From Mactromeris polynyma (taxonomy: Eukaryota > Mollusca > Bivalvia > Venerida > Mactridae), in the NCBI GenBank assembly GCA_032209605.1, contig JASFXZ010000008.1:434001-498000 (forward strand): a stretch of 64,000 bases of DNA, written 5' to 3'. The notes below the pieces were generated by a model. That model searched no databases and was not told where the DNA came from. It saw only the letters and a list, made by a program, of their open reading frames with translations. This document shows positions 24,201 through 34,790 of the stretch, in pieces (the stretch's first letter is position 1; each line of letters begins with the position of its first letter). The position numbers were made by a program, and so were the translations under genes.

Positions 24201-27200
24201 CTTATTTCAAATATCCAGTATTTAGCAGAGCAATTAGCAAGTCAGTGTATTGTATTTGGCTAGGGACACAGTGACATGGTTAAAAATATGTATTTAAAAT
24301 ATGTTGCACAATGTCATGTTAAGGAAAAGTTTACAAACATATATATGTTATTATTGCCTTTTACAAAAAATATGTGATAACCATGTGAACGTTTGTTTCA
24401 TTTTTTGCCTATAAGGATTGGTTTGTCTCTTATCAAAAGATTTTAAGGCATTATACTTTTCAATATCTCATATAATATATGTCGGCCAGTAATCACTTCC
24501 ATGCTGTGTGGTGTACTCTTGTTTGATGATATTATATGGTATAATATAGGGGCTCTTGGGCCTCTTCGCAAGATCAGAGCACTGTAAGGAATCCATTATA
24601 AAATCAACATTGTTCAAGTCAGCAGAAACATTGTTTCATGTGTTGAATGAATGATGAAAGAATTGCTTGTTACAATATATGAATTTGAAACAAGTTTAGA
24701 TATTGCTTCAGGCTGTTATCAATTAGCAATCATTTATATGTTGATCTGTATAGCAGATGTTTATGTAATTGATTTACCTAATTAAATACAATATTCTGTT
24801 CAACACACCCTGGTCTCTAGTTATGTTCTTTTTGCAAACTTTGACTGGGTAACATCAGGTTATAATGATAAATGTATAATTAGCCAGGTTTTTCAACAAA
24901 CATTTTGCAGCCTATATATTGGCAAAAACAGGGCGTCTGACTGGCCAGGCCGGCAGATGTCTTTAATACTTGAACTAGTTTTTTCCCTGTTATGAATTCA
25001 ACAGTTTTTATATAGTCTTCTTGAAACTTGGTCAGTATATTTGTCTGCATGCTATGTAAGACAAATGTGAATATGGGTCATCTTGGGTTAAAAACTAGGT
25101 CACTGGATCAGTAGGTCAAATCATTGTTGAAAAACTGTGCAACATTTATTTACTCCTCTATAAACACACATACTAACTTTGTCCTAATAAATATCAGGCT
25201 TTAATGATTTCCGCATTAACCCCTTGTGGTTGAAATTTATAACTTTAAGTGTAGCCATTGATTTTAATTATAATTGTGATGTCCTTTGTATCATTTATTT
25301 TCTCAAATATTTTACAACTTTGAACACAAATCACCCAATTGGGAAGATTCTGATTGATAATTTTGTTCATTACCTGGTAACTAATGGTCCTGCACTTCAA
25401 CAGAATTTACACAACCTTGCGAAATGTATCCATCTTTTGGTTGGTGTGTATTTGGACTTGAAAGAGTTAAATTACTCTTATATCCAGGTATTGTTGTTCT
25501 TCTTATGGTTGTCACCTGTCAGTCCATTTGCTATTAACACTGATAAATACAACCTCCCGTAGAAATTTGCCTGATTCTGAGCACAGCCTGAATCAAATCC
25601 CTGTCATGACTCCGTACAATGTGACCCATGAAACATCTTATAACAGGTAAAAGCTTTAAGTAAAGAAATTGCTAACAGCTTAATTCTTTCTGTTACAAGC
25701 TTGCAGTGATGTAATGTCTGGATTGATGGTACAGGTTTTTTCCAGCTGTTTTTATAGCAGTTGTTTGTTTATATTCCAAATGCCAAAAAGTATATATTTT
25801 TCCCAATTTAAATTAAAAATTCCCAATAAATCTGATAAAAACATTTTGGTTCAATTAAGCCAAATTTCGACAAAATTAGAGGCTTTTATCTTACTGGCAG
25901 TATTTATAAATAGCAATTGTTGATTAAGTTATCACTACATCCTTTACTTATATTCCTAAAATGTTGCTGTAATTTCAGGACTTTTTCTCCAATTCCTATG
26001 TTTAATGCGCACAAATTCCCAATTTGAAGGGTATGGGTCATCTTCCCAAAGTAGCCAAAATAAACCTTGTAGCATATGTCTTCGTTTACATAATTTGATT
26101 AAAAAAGTAAGTGTTAGTTCCCATGGCTTCAAATGTTAGCAACAATGTCACCCTTTTGTTTCCAGTAATTTCTGACTACTGACACAACTGTTATCATTTG
26201 AAACTTTAAATGTTCATGCATATCTGTCACTAGTAATCTTTCTATAGGTCATTATTTGTTCACAGATGACTCAAACTCCCATTTTATGGATTCAAATGTT
26301 GCTGTCCCGTGGATCTGTGTGGGGAGGCAATGTCTTATAAATATAAATATATGTGGCGTTCCCTGTAGCAAGTTTTCTCTCTCTTTTTTCACATAAAACT
26401 CACTGATTACTGTGAAATTGTGTCCAAAATTTAAAATACTACCTATTAAATCTAGAAGTATCATGTGTGGTTCATATTAAACCGAAAAGGGAGATTACCA
26501 CTGTGGTTATATTAGACTGAAAAGGGAGATAACCTCTGTGGTTATATTAGACTAAAAAGGGAGATAACCTCTGTGGTTATATTAGACAGAAAAGGGAGGT
26601 AACCTCTGTGGTTATACTAGACAGAAAAGGGAGATAACCACTGATTTGAGTTTGTGGTAAAATGTTCCAGTTGTTGACCTCCATGATTTTTCTATTTTCA
26701 GGATCAACTGTAATCTTGATTTGATTGTTTCTGGGACAGAGTTGTTGTCAGCTTTGGGCAAGAAACCTGGGGAACCTCTGGACAGTGTATCCCTTAACAA
26801 TCTAGATGACTTGACCAACGCGTTTTCTTATTATTTCAAAAAAGGGGCTGCAGCTGAAAGGACCTTCACCAAACAAGATTTATATAGACACATTATAGAA
26901 ACTGCTGAGAAATTACCTGTAAAACATGTAGGTGTATTTATATTGTAAAGGATTTTGATCTTACAGACAGATGCTGCAATTTTGCTTTCAGCAGATTTGT
27001 AGAATTTGTCATTTTTTCTAGGGTGGGGAAAATCCAAATTGCTGGCAAAATAAGACTTCATACAGTACAATTTTCAGGGCTGGCATGTGAAGGATACCTG
27101 AATGTACGGGAATTAAACAATCATCACCATGGTGACAGCAATTACTGAATTAGCGATAACAGATTCGACCTCAACAATTGAGCCATCGCAAAAACCTTCA

Positions 27201-30200
27201 GAAATAATTCGCAAATAACCTGATAACTTGATAATTATCCCATCACACCAATGAGGCATAAATATTGCTAAAACTCTGATTGTAAGAGATTTTTCTATGA
27301 CCACAACATTGCAGAAATAACGCTGTCATTGTCTGGTAAATTCTGTAAAACTTGGTAATGGTTTCATAAGATATGTGCTTTCTCCAGTTCACTGCTTTCC
27401 TAAATGTATTTGCAACAGTTTTCATAGTCTTTTGCCATGTGGTAGTTAAAAACAAATATATCAAAATGTTTTCTTCAGATTTATTGGGAATTTTTACTTT
27501 AAATTGGGAAAAATATATACTTTTTGGCATTGGGAATATAAATCAACAACTGCTATAAAAACAGCTGGAAAAAACCTGTACCATCAATCCAGACATTACA
27601 TCCCTGCAAGCTTGTAACAGAAAGAATTAAGCTGTTAGCAATTTCTTTACTTAAAGCTTTTACCTGTTTCATGGGTCACATTGTACCGAGTCATGACAGG
27701 GATTTGATTCAGGCTGTGCTCAGAATCAGGCAACAAGTATAATTTCAATGAAGCTAATCAAATACAATTTATTGTATCTACTCTAATAATATACAGGGTG
27801 TTAAAAAGTTTGTTCACATAGTTTGAGTTTTATAATATCTATTTTAAATGCTCTTTCCACCTATGTCACTATATGGAGCAATACTTTCCTTCTGCGTGAG
27901 AGTTCTAAATAAAACCGATATTCATGAATAAAGCAATATCTTTCATGATGCTAAATAAAGCCAGTCTACACAGCATTTTTTTCATTTTATATAAATTCAA
28001 ACTTTGAGAACAAACTTTTTTAACACCCTGTATATCAAAATAGGGATAATAAACTCTTTATAATATAAAGTGATCTTCATCAAACTTATACATGTAGAAA
28101 GAATTATAGTGACATTCTCCTCTTGATTTATTATGTTAACCACGCAAACATGTAGTTTTGCTAAGTATATTTCCATGATTTTGATTAAGGGCTTTGCCCA
28201 AAACATTAATTAAAGAGCAGAATATTTTCATATATGTTGCATTCTTTGAATAATCGTGACAAGGGATCGAAGGAAAACTAGTCTATATGCCTCTGTATAT
28301 AATTGCAGATGGTCTTGTGTTGCTTTAATCCATCAATATGTTCTATGCTTTCTATATACTGACTGGTACCTTTTTTATTTCAGCATTATGTTGGAGGAAA
28401 TGCTGCATTGATGGCTGTAAAAGTTGCAACATCATTCCCAGAGAGAAAGGTTTGTGCCTTAAAATCTTAAATCCTTCAAGTCATAAAACTATTGTTCGAA
28501 GGAAGTGGAAAGAAAATATTTGTAACTTAGATAAAATCTTGAAAATAAGATAGTTGCCTTATGAGCCAGGAGCCGGTAAAATTACCCGGTAACTTAAGCA
28601 TCATCACCCGGCTACTTTTCTTGTACGAGTGATTATAATTTAGGGAAGAACCCCCTCCCAGACCCCGCCTACTTTTGATGATTTGCCTGCTAATTCAAAA
28701 ATTAGTGATGTCTCGCTTATGTATAAGGAGTGAAATTTTATACATTTTTCTCGTTTGTCTTGACAATAGGTTATTCTTTAGGAATAATTTTTAAATTTGT
28801 AATAAAACAATTGTTTAAACAGTAAAATACAGTCTCTCACTTAATATTGTGGATCTTTCTGTCATGAATTTCATGTTGAAAGATAGCAAATTTTCTTCAT
28901 TCTTTGTCTTGATATGTGTTCTGATTGTTGTTCTAATTGCAATAATTCACTGGAAATAAGTGCTATGTAAAAGGTACAGTTTGCAACATGGTAAAGTTTT
29001 TGAATTTCAAAAATTCAAGAAAGATATGAAAGTATCTGCCAGTATGAATTTTCTTTTTAACTGCAATGTATTTTTAGGTACTTGACTGTTACTTGTAACA
29101 AAAGTCTTTGTTGATTTTCAAACATTTCTGTCTGTGAAACGTCTGAAATAACTGTTTCACCAATTTTTGTCTTGTCTAAACAACATACACTTATACAGTT
29201 TATTTTTGTTGACATATAAATATACTTAGAAAACGAGAAAGTCACTAATCCATCTCGTTTGTACTTACAGGTGCAGCTAGTTGGACCAATAGGACCCATG
29301 TTATCTGAACTTCTGCCATCCTCTATCCACATTACTGAAAACAGCAAAATTCCTGTTGACGAGGTGCATCTTATCATGGAATATGGTTTGGATGAAAAAT
29401 GGCACGATTTAGCTGCACCAGTAGCGAACAGATTTATAACAAGTTTTGATGAATCAAACAGCAAGCTTACTATGCTTGGGAAGTTTTTCTCGGACCTCAC
29501 TGAATTTAGTCCGGATCTGGTTGTGTTGAGCGGATTACATCTACTGGACACTCAGACGTCTGGGTTTATTAAGCAGAAATTGGGCGATGTCAGAGTGGGG
29601 CTTCAAAAAATACCTCCCAACATTCCAGTACACTTGGAGCTGGCTAGTATGGCAAATACAGATTTGGTGAAAAATATTTTAGATGAGGTATGCATAGTTG
29701 AGCATTTTTCTAATGTATTCTGTATTGTATTATAGTATGCTTGAAACCCATAGATAATCAGGATGCAGCGTACCTTAATGGCTGCACAAGCAAGCAAAAA
29801 GTGAACTTCTAAATAAAAAATATGTATACACCTGTTGGAAGAGATGAAATTGATTTAGGAAAGCACGAAAGTGCTGTCTCTTACATTAAAGATAAGAAGT
29901 AGACTTAAACAAGCACTTTGGTTGAAACACTGATGTCATACATTTTAAAGGTTAGGCTGTAATGTTTTCAGTATTGTAAAAGCTCAGGCTTTGATTTTAA
30001 GATGATTTGACTGATTCTGGCAAATGTTGGTACAACTGGAAAATCTCCGTGGTGGGGCCATGAACGGCCTTAGAAAATAAGGGGACCACCAATAGATTTC
30101 TTTAATTGGTTTTTGACCCCCACCAAGGTAAAGATAATTACAGTAAAACCTCAATAATAATACCACCCTTTGGACCCTTGGACATGGTGTCCATATCAAG

Positions 30201-30982
30201 GTGGTCTTACTGAGGTTGAATAAAGAGCAAAACAGTGAAAATGGACTTGAACATTGTGTTCTTAATTATGAGGTTATCTTCTTATTGAGGTGGTCTTTAA
30301 GTGAGGTTTTACTGTCGTTCTCATTCTACTCGAATATGGAGACTTTCCTGGAATAGCTCTTAGCTTTATATATATGCTATTAAGGTAAACAACCTTGAGT
30401 GTATTCATGTTGGTTGTATTTCAGGTTTTACCACAAGTTACCTCCCTTGGACTAAACGAACAAGAACTCTCATTTTCGTCATATGTTGCCGATGGACCAC
30501 ATTCTAGCGACTTTCTATCAAGAACAGGACAACCAGAAATCCACAAAATTAGTGATATGGTTTTATGGCTATTAAAAGAATATGGATATTCTAGTAAACA
30601 TCCTAATTCTCGACTGACTAGAGTACACTTTCATTCACTAACTTACCATATAGTCGCTACCGTACCTAGTGCGTGGCATAATACAGAATCCGCTGTGGCT
30701 GCAGGAACCAGAATGGCGGGTAGGCAAGCTTGTGATTCAAAACAGCTGTCTCCCCCAGATATAGAATTAAGAATTCCACAAACTTTTAAACTATTTTCAG
30801 GTGACAATGATCATCATTTTGATGAAAATAACCCAGTGTTGTCATGGAAACGGGATGGATATCATTTTTCATTCAGTCCTGTCTTAGTTTGTATATCACC
30901 ATTAAAAACAGTAGGTTTAGGTGATGCTATCTCAGCTACAGGGCTAATGTTTTCTGAATTTGATATATCCTATAGAAACTAG
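21118..30982 (+). CDS. ADPGK: ADP-dependent glucokinase homologue, 5 exons
   Basis: This sugar kinase of the ribokinase fold phosphorylates glucose to glucose-6-phosphate using ADP as donor. The animal enzyme is associated with the ER. The CDS joins 21118-21290, 26702-26927, 28384-28449, 29271-29687 and 30425-30982, all GT-AG with consistent phases, giving 479 residues (human about 497). An N-terminal hydrophobic segment (VVLGLFSILIAYLY) fits an ER signal or anchor. Family landmarks are GAAAERTF, HYVGGNAAL, VGPIGP, DEVHLIMEYG, DLVVLSGLH, PVHLELASMAN, TSLGLNEQEL, and TVGLGDAIS with the catalytic Asp at about residue 461. No frame break was seen. The start is the first ATG in the frame leading into the hydrophobic segment. 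Confidence 0.96.
21353..21499. repeat. Palindromic hairpin element in ADPGK intron 1
   Basis: It opens 'cttgaaacaaactattttaa' and closes with its complement 'catagtttgtttcaag'. Inside, 'gttctatatatggcctattt' is duplicated head to tail and faces an inverted, slightly diverged copy. Its form is foldback-MITE-like. Confidence 0.75.
21510..22115. mobile_element. Long inverted-repeat element in ADPGK intron 1
   Basis: The left arm holds 'gggtcaactcggcccactta' and 'caatctcggcc'. The right arm at about 22045-22102 holds 'gattgtaagtgggctgagtt' and 'gaccc', its reverse complement. Arms of about 60-80 bp frame roughly 450 bp of AT-rich non-coding DNA. Near the right arm a 'ccttttctttgcgctt' block is tandemly repeated. 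It is probably a non-autonomous DNA transposon. Confidence 0.6.
22415..22500 (+). mobile_element. tRNA-derived SINE head in ADPGK intron 1
   Basis: A box A-like 'ttagctcattgggtatagc' at 22425 and a box B-like 'gagttcgagcctc' at 22471 are spaced as in a tRNA. A poly-C run follows. The anticodon arm does not fold well, so this is a tRNA-derived SINE or tRNA pseudogene and not a working tRNA. Confidence 0.6.
22620..22880 (+). repeat. Dispersed repeat, copy 1 ('aatgccaaaaagt')
   Basis: This is colinear with 25775-26060. Shared blocks are 'aatgccaaaaagt', 'tggttcaaatt' against 'tggttcaattaag', 'catcctttacttt', 'ttgctgtaat', and 'atttgaagggtttgggtcat' with 'agccaaaataaa'. It begins about 120 bp after the SINE head, so it could be the body of that SINE. 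The SINE head is not seen before the other copy. Confidence 0.6.
23190..23290 (-). repeat. 'cctgacaaagccaaactact' repeat, copy 3 of 3
   Basis: In reverse it carries 'ggataaagccaaactactcc' and 'atttcataaatgg'. It is inverted relative to 7040 and 15850 and lies in ADPGK intron 1. Confidence 0.5.
25020..25150 (+). repeat. Mollusc-type dispersed repeat in ADPGK intron 1
   Basis: It has the phrases 'ttgaaacttggtcagtatat', 'aatatgggtcatcttgggtt' and 'aaaaactaggtcactgg'. I recall very similar phrases as abundant dispersed repeats in bivalve genomes. This is from memory and not checked against a database. Confidence 0.45.
25567..25848 (+). repeat. Left arm of inverted repeat flanking ADPGK exon 2
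   Basis: It begins 'ttgcctgattctgagcacag' and ends '-aaacattttg'. It matches the reverse complement of 27462-27733 almost base for base. The main difference is a 10-bp insertion (about 'atcttataac') near 25637, plus a few substitutions. It continues rightward into the 25775-26060 repeat. Confidence 0.9.
25775..26060 (+). repeat. Dispersed repeat, copy 2 ('aatgccaaaaagt')
   Basis: This is colinear with 22620-22880, ending in 'tttgaagggtatgggtcatc' and 'agccaaaataaa'. Its first 75 bases also belong to the inverted-repeat arm. Confidence 0.65.
26309..26372 (+). repeat. G-rich 'gatctgtgtggggaggca' repeat, copy C
   Basis: It has 'tctgtgtggggaggcaatgt', then a small AT insertion ('aaatataaatat'), then 'atgtggcgttccctgtagca'. 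It lies between the inverted-repeat arms. Confidence 0.55.
26484..26658 (+). repeat. 35-bp tandem array before ADPGK exon 2, five units
   Basis: Units start at 26484, 26519, 26554, 26589 and 26624. Each reads 'gaaaagggagataacc' then 'ctgtggttatattagac'. The array ends about 45 bp before exon 2. The same 'gggagrtaaccactgtgg' box stands alone near 6206. Confidence 0.9.
26702..26927 (+). CDS. ADPGK: ADPGK exon 2, residues 58-133
   Basis: It has a tattttcag acceptor and a gtaggt donor, and is phase 0 at its end. It encodes INCNLDLIVSGTELLSALG and FKKGAAAERTF, both conserved in ADPGK. It is bracketed by an intronic inverted repeat (25567-25848 and 27462-27733). A 35-bp array ends about 45 bp upstream. 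Confidence 0.93.
27462..27733 (-). repeat. Right arm of inverted repeat flanking ADPGK exon 2
   Basis: This is the inverted partner of 25567-25848, in intron 2. The loop between arms is about 1.6 kb and contains exon 2. Confidence 0.9.
27794..28030. mobile_element. 237-bp mariner-type MITE with TA duplication, ADPGK intron 2
   Basis: The left end is 'cagggtgttaaaaagtttgt' and the right end 'acaaacttttttaacaccct' plus g. These are inverted repeats of about 24 bp differing by one A. Each side is bordered by TA (27792-27793 and 28031-28032), the Tc1/mariner target duplication. There is no coding content. Confidence 0.9.
28384..28449 (+). CDS. ADPGK: ADPGK exon 3, residues 134-155
   Basis: A small 22-codon exon in phase 0, with a ttattttcag acceptor and gtttgt donor. 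It reads HYVGGNAALMAVKVA and SFPERK. The GGNA motif lines the sugar site in this family. Confidence 0.93.
28550..28700. repeat. Unclassified repeat-like stretch in ADPGK intron 3
   Basis: It contains 'acccggtaacttaagcatca' and 'ccccctcccagaccccgcct', a GC-richer patch than its surroundings. It resembles decayed element sequence, but no partner was found in this window. Confidence 0.25.
29271..29687 (+). CDS. ADPGK: ADPGK exon 4, residues 156-294
   Basis: It is 139 codons in phase 0 with a ttacag acceptor and gtatgc donor. It contains VQLVGPIGPML, VDEVHLIMEYG, ANRFITS, PDLVVLSGLHLL and IPVHLELASMAN. A 164-codon antisense open frame here is only its shadow. Confidence 0.96.
30141..30314. mobile_element. 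174-bp pogo/Tigger-style MITE in ADPGK intron 4
   Basis: It begins 'cagtaaaacctcaataa' and ends 'gtgaggttttactg', with 13 bp of perfect terminal inverted repeat. The left flank is TA; the right flank is not. CAGTA-AACCTC termini recall pogo/Tigger-derived elements. The interior has a second imperfect pair ('aaggtggtcttactgaggtt'). Confidence 0.8.
30425..30982 (+). CDS. ADPGK: ADPGK exon 5 (terminal), residues 295-479
   Basis: It has a gtatttcag acceptor and stop TAG at 30980-30982. It encodes VLPQVTSLGLNEQEL, HFHSLTYHI, SFSPVLVC and TVGLGDAISATGL. GLGD with its aspartate is the general base of ADP-dependent kinases. Confidence 0.96.
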   Translation, partial: VLPQVTSLGLNEQELSFSSYVADGPHSSDFLSRTGQPEIHKISDMVLWLLKEYGYSSKHPNSRLTRVHFHSLTYHIVATVPSAWHNTESAVAAGTRMAGRQACDSKQLSPPDIELRIPQTFKLFSGDNDHHFDENNPVLSWKRDGYHFSFSPVLVCISPLKTVGLGDAISATGLMFSEFDISYRN

Positions 30983-31169
30983 TTTCCTATTTCTCACGTT
31001 TATAATACTCTGTAATAGTGAATGCTTGTGTATGTGTAAAATATTAAAGACTGGGCCCTTTTTTCTGTTTGGGGACCAAATTTCGACCCCATTCACTTCT
31101 TCATGAGATATGCACTGTTGAAAATACTAAATCTTTTTTGGCAATTATATAAGTACTACGGTATACATG

Positions 31170-31400
31170 TATATTCTTAATGCCATTAAAAACGCAACTA
31201 TTTCACTTAGCTTTCATTTTGTTGCAAGTGTTTTTATTTTATTGTAATAAATGTGTAAATCATTCATCAAAAAGAAATCAAACTTAATTGATTAAGTTTA
31301 GGAAATTATGTTTGAGAATTAAAACATAATTTTATTCTTTATAACACCGTGTTGACGCGGACAAGTTTTAGATGCGTTTTTAATGGCCTGGAGTATATAA
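31170..31400. mobile_element. MITE-like inverted repeat downstream of ADPGK
   Basis: 'aatgccattaaaaacgcaac' at 31178 pairs with 'atgcgtttttaatggc' at 31372. The arms are about 22 bp with mismatches. It encloses the candidate poly(A) signal of ADPGK. Confidence 0.5.
31246..31251 (+). terminator. Candidate ADPGK polyadenylation signal
   Basis: The first clear AATAAA downstream of the ADPGK stop lies 264 bp after it. Its site was judged by eye. A nearby MITE-like inverted repeat (31170-31400) overlaps it. Confidence 0.4.
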
Positions 31401-32914
31401 GTACTATATATACCTGTAACATTTCAAGGTGATACGTATTGATTTGTACTTGATTTATTTAGTAGCTCTAGCTATTGATGTATCATTTCATATCACAGTT
31501 CAAGTATATAATATATATTACTGTTATTTCAGAGAATATCAGTTTTAACGTACAAAATTCCCTTTTCCTTCACAACAATGCCAAGGTCCCCACATGATGG
31601 CCCCTGGCCCCAGTCCCTAGATGTGAAAGTAGAGTCCTGATTGACCCACACTTCCCTGTGATCACTAGCATTGTAAAAATTCCTTCTTCTTTGTTTAAAA
31701 GTGAACTGGTTCTTTATTGATATATTCCTGAATACTCGAGGATAGCTTGTTAGTCCATATGTGAAGCTGCATTGGAACAGCATAATTGTTTTGAGGCATT
31801 TTGTTGTATTTATATGTTACTGTACTAATCTGTCCTTTTTTAGCCTTATAAGTTTTAAGTGTTTTTCTCGACAGATTGGTGTCAACTCTAAAAAGAATTG
31901 TGACAACAGGCCCTTTCTGTCCATTTTGGGAAAAGACCCTTGAAAATTTGTGTTGATAAATTTGCAAATTTGGGAAAACTTTAATCACTTCAACTCCAAT
32001 TTCAGGAATTTTCATAGTTAATAGTACAGGCTTTTCATATCTAGATGTCATATAAACAAACATTCAAATCTACATTTCTTATATCAACTGTCAAACAGAC
32101 ACACAAAATGTCCACAAACATTTATGACACAAGGGACAGTAATGGCTAGAGTTATTCAAAGAGCTTCAAGATATAACAGGTCGCTCCAGTAGACGGATTT
32201 TTCATAGGTTCTTCTGATTGGGATTTTTTTTTCTGATCGGGAAAGAACCCATATATTTGGCTTTGGGAATGGTGCAGATAGTTTGAACTAAAGAAAAAGT
32301 CATGAACAATGGTTGCTGTTAGTTTTCTGTGAAGATGAACATATTTGGGATGTGCTAATTGAAAATAAGTTCAATCTACTGTGTTATGTCAGATATGTAT
32401 CAAGTTTGGTTGTAGCTTTAAATTGTTCATTTATTTCATATTTGTTATAAATAAATATTCAAACAACAACCACCTTAGAATGAAAGTGCAGGAAAAAAAA
32501 TAAGGCCATGGTTGAAATTTACTTTCTTTACAAAAATGGTTATAATAAAATGTCTCTAATTTGGTCTGAAATGTACAATATTGTGACTTTGTTTTGAGAG
32601 TTTAAAGGTATTTTCATTTTTTTGCAGATTCCCAAATTTCATACAATATACTTAGTGGAGACATAACATGCATTTAAAGATTGCTATTGTTACTGCTTTT
32701 ATTGTTGTGTTAACAGTATTATGGTTAAGGATATAAATAGAGGCTTGTCAGTTGCATATTTTTTCTGCCATTTTCTGCTCCATCATCTATGCAATTTTGT
32801 AATTGGTAATTTCGACCTATCACTGACATAAATAGTTTGATATTTGTATTTTGATTACATTATGCCTTAGGCGCGTATTTAGGCTCTGTAGAGAGTAAGT
32901 GACAAAATTACATG

Positions 32915-32989
32915 TTGCAGTCATCTATAAACACCGTAGTGATGTGACTGACATTTTGCAGTCATCTATAAATACCGTAGTGATGTGAC
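32915..32989 (+). repeat. 41-bp tandem duplication
   Basis: Two copies of 'ttgcagtcatctataaa' followed by 'accgtagtgatgtgac' start at 32915 and 32956. Confidence 0.9.
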
Positions 32990-34479
32990 ATAAAAAAAAA
33001 TTCAAAAACATTTTAGTTAAAGATTGTGCTTATGTATATTGCTTAGTGAATATTCTTGTGTTTGAAAAAAGGAAGCCATATTGATTTATGAAAGATTGGT
33101 ATGCATGCTGTCTGTGGAAGTATATATAACTGAAAAGTCCTTGACCTGTGCAGTTACACATTATAAATGCTTGTATTGTTATCATTCATTTTTTCTGACA
33201 ATTTCAAGATCAGAATTTATGCATAATCTTTAATCAGGTTCCATCAGGGTAACCCTGTTTATTTGTGTTTTTAGTCAGGTACATACATAACCAGGTATAA
33301 TTGAATATTTTAACATTTAATATATATAGAGTATGAATAACATGTCCAATATACTTCTTATTGTTAATGCTTAGTGCTTACTTCTTAGTACCTATAAGCT
33401 GAGTCATTTCTGCATAATAGTTAAAGCTTGTGTACATGTATATATATACATTTATGGAATACTGTGCTGAGTGTATGTTCAGTTATTACAGAGAATGCAG
33501 ATTTCAATTTTGTTTCTTGAAATTGTGTGATCTACCATAGAAAAATCATTGTCTATGTATTATTGAACAAACTTACAAATTTAGTGGTATGACACCTTTG
33601 AAATATGTTGAACTCTTTTGCCTTTACAGAGTTGTCTCCCTTGTTAGCATCCTCATTTAAATATGGGTATAGAATTTTGTGAAAATTAGTTTTTTCAAAT
33701 ATAGACTGTTTTTTGTTGTTGTTGTAATGATTTATAAATTGAATGAGTTGATGAGTGCTCAAAATGAATTAATGTATTTTTTGTGGTTCAGACTTTTCTG
33801 TTGTACTATCTGTGTTATGTTCATACACAAGATATTTATGTAAACGTTACCACCAAAATTCCTAAATATTTTAGTAGTCCAACATGTTTGAATTAATTGC
33901 ACTTTCTTAGAAATACTTTTACATGTAGGAATTTTGGGTATTTTGTAGATATATTTTACAAGGAACAGTAGTATTCTCAAATACATGTACATGTATTGAT
34001 GGTTTTGGTCAGTTTAAAGCATCATGGTTTACATATTTTGTATCATTGTTGATGCCGCACTGCTTATTGGATGCAATATTTTCCAGGTATGTCTGATATT
34101 GTTTTACTATTGTTTATATAAGATAGTATGGTACACTTCTTACATGTCTGCTAACTGATATGATCCATTTTATTTGTGGTGAAAGTAGAGACATGCACTC
34201 ATTGACAAAAGGGACTCTTCACTGATTTCTAAAATGTTTCGTATTTATCGATATTTTTATTAAGTGATGTAACCTGCAATTATTTGGTAAAATGTGACCT
34301 TTTGAGTTGTCAACTCGTACATTCAATGTTGTCCATAATATATTATACAAATATTTGCTGAGCAATGATCATCAACTTTGGTGTGTTGTGAATATTTGAC
34401 CTTACCAGTTGATAATATTGACATTTTTTACATATTATCTGTTTGATAAAAACGACTCATAACAAGTGTTTGCTGGCTG

Positions 34480-34790
34480 CCAAGTGGGCCCTACATGTCC
34501 TACTTTTTTACTTGCTCCCTACTTTTCCCCTTCTTTTTCTTAAAAGAGCCCTACTAACCCTACTTTTTCAAATCCGAGGCGTTAACTCAAAATATTGTTT
34601 TCGCTGCATCAAGCATGGAGGTCTATCCATGGAGAATAAACAGTGTGGTGAATTTTTACCATTTCTGATAATCCAAAAGTAAGAAATCGTCCCTTCTATC
34701 CCTACTTTTAGACAAATAATCCCTACTTTTGCCCTACTCTTTAAAAAAAATAGCCCTTCTTTATCCCTACTTATTGTGAACAACAGACGT
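34480..34790. repeat. 'ccctacttttt' repeated-motif patch
   Basis: On both sides of a more complex core (about 34575-34680) the motif 'ccctacttt' recurs irregularly, about four times on the left and five on the right. Open frames through it on both strands (71-79 codons) show no domain. It may be a decayed dispersed element of unknown class. Confidence 0.4.

Noticed and set aside
29057..29551. 164-codon minus-strand frame
   Set aside because: It is the antisense shadow of ADPGK exon 4, whose plus-strand protein is clearly conserved.
31695..32063. 122-codon minus-strand frame downstream of ADPGK
   Set aside because: No domain or splice support; overlaps other frames of equal quality.
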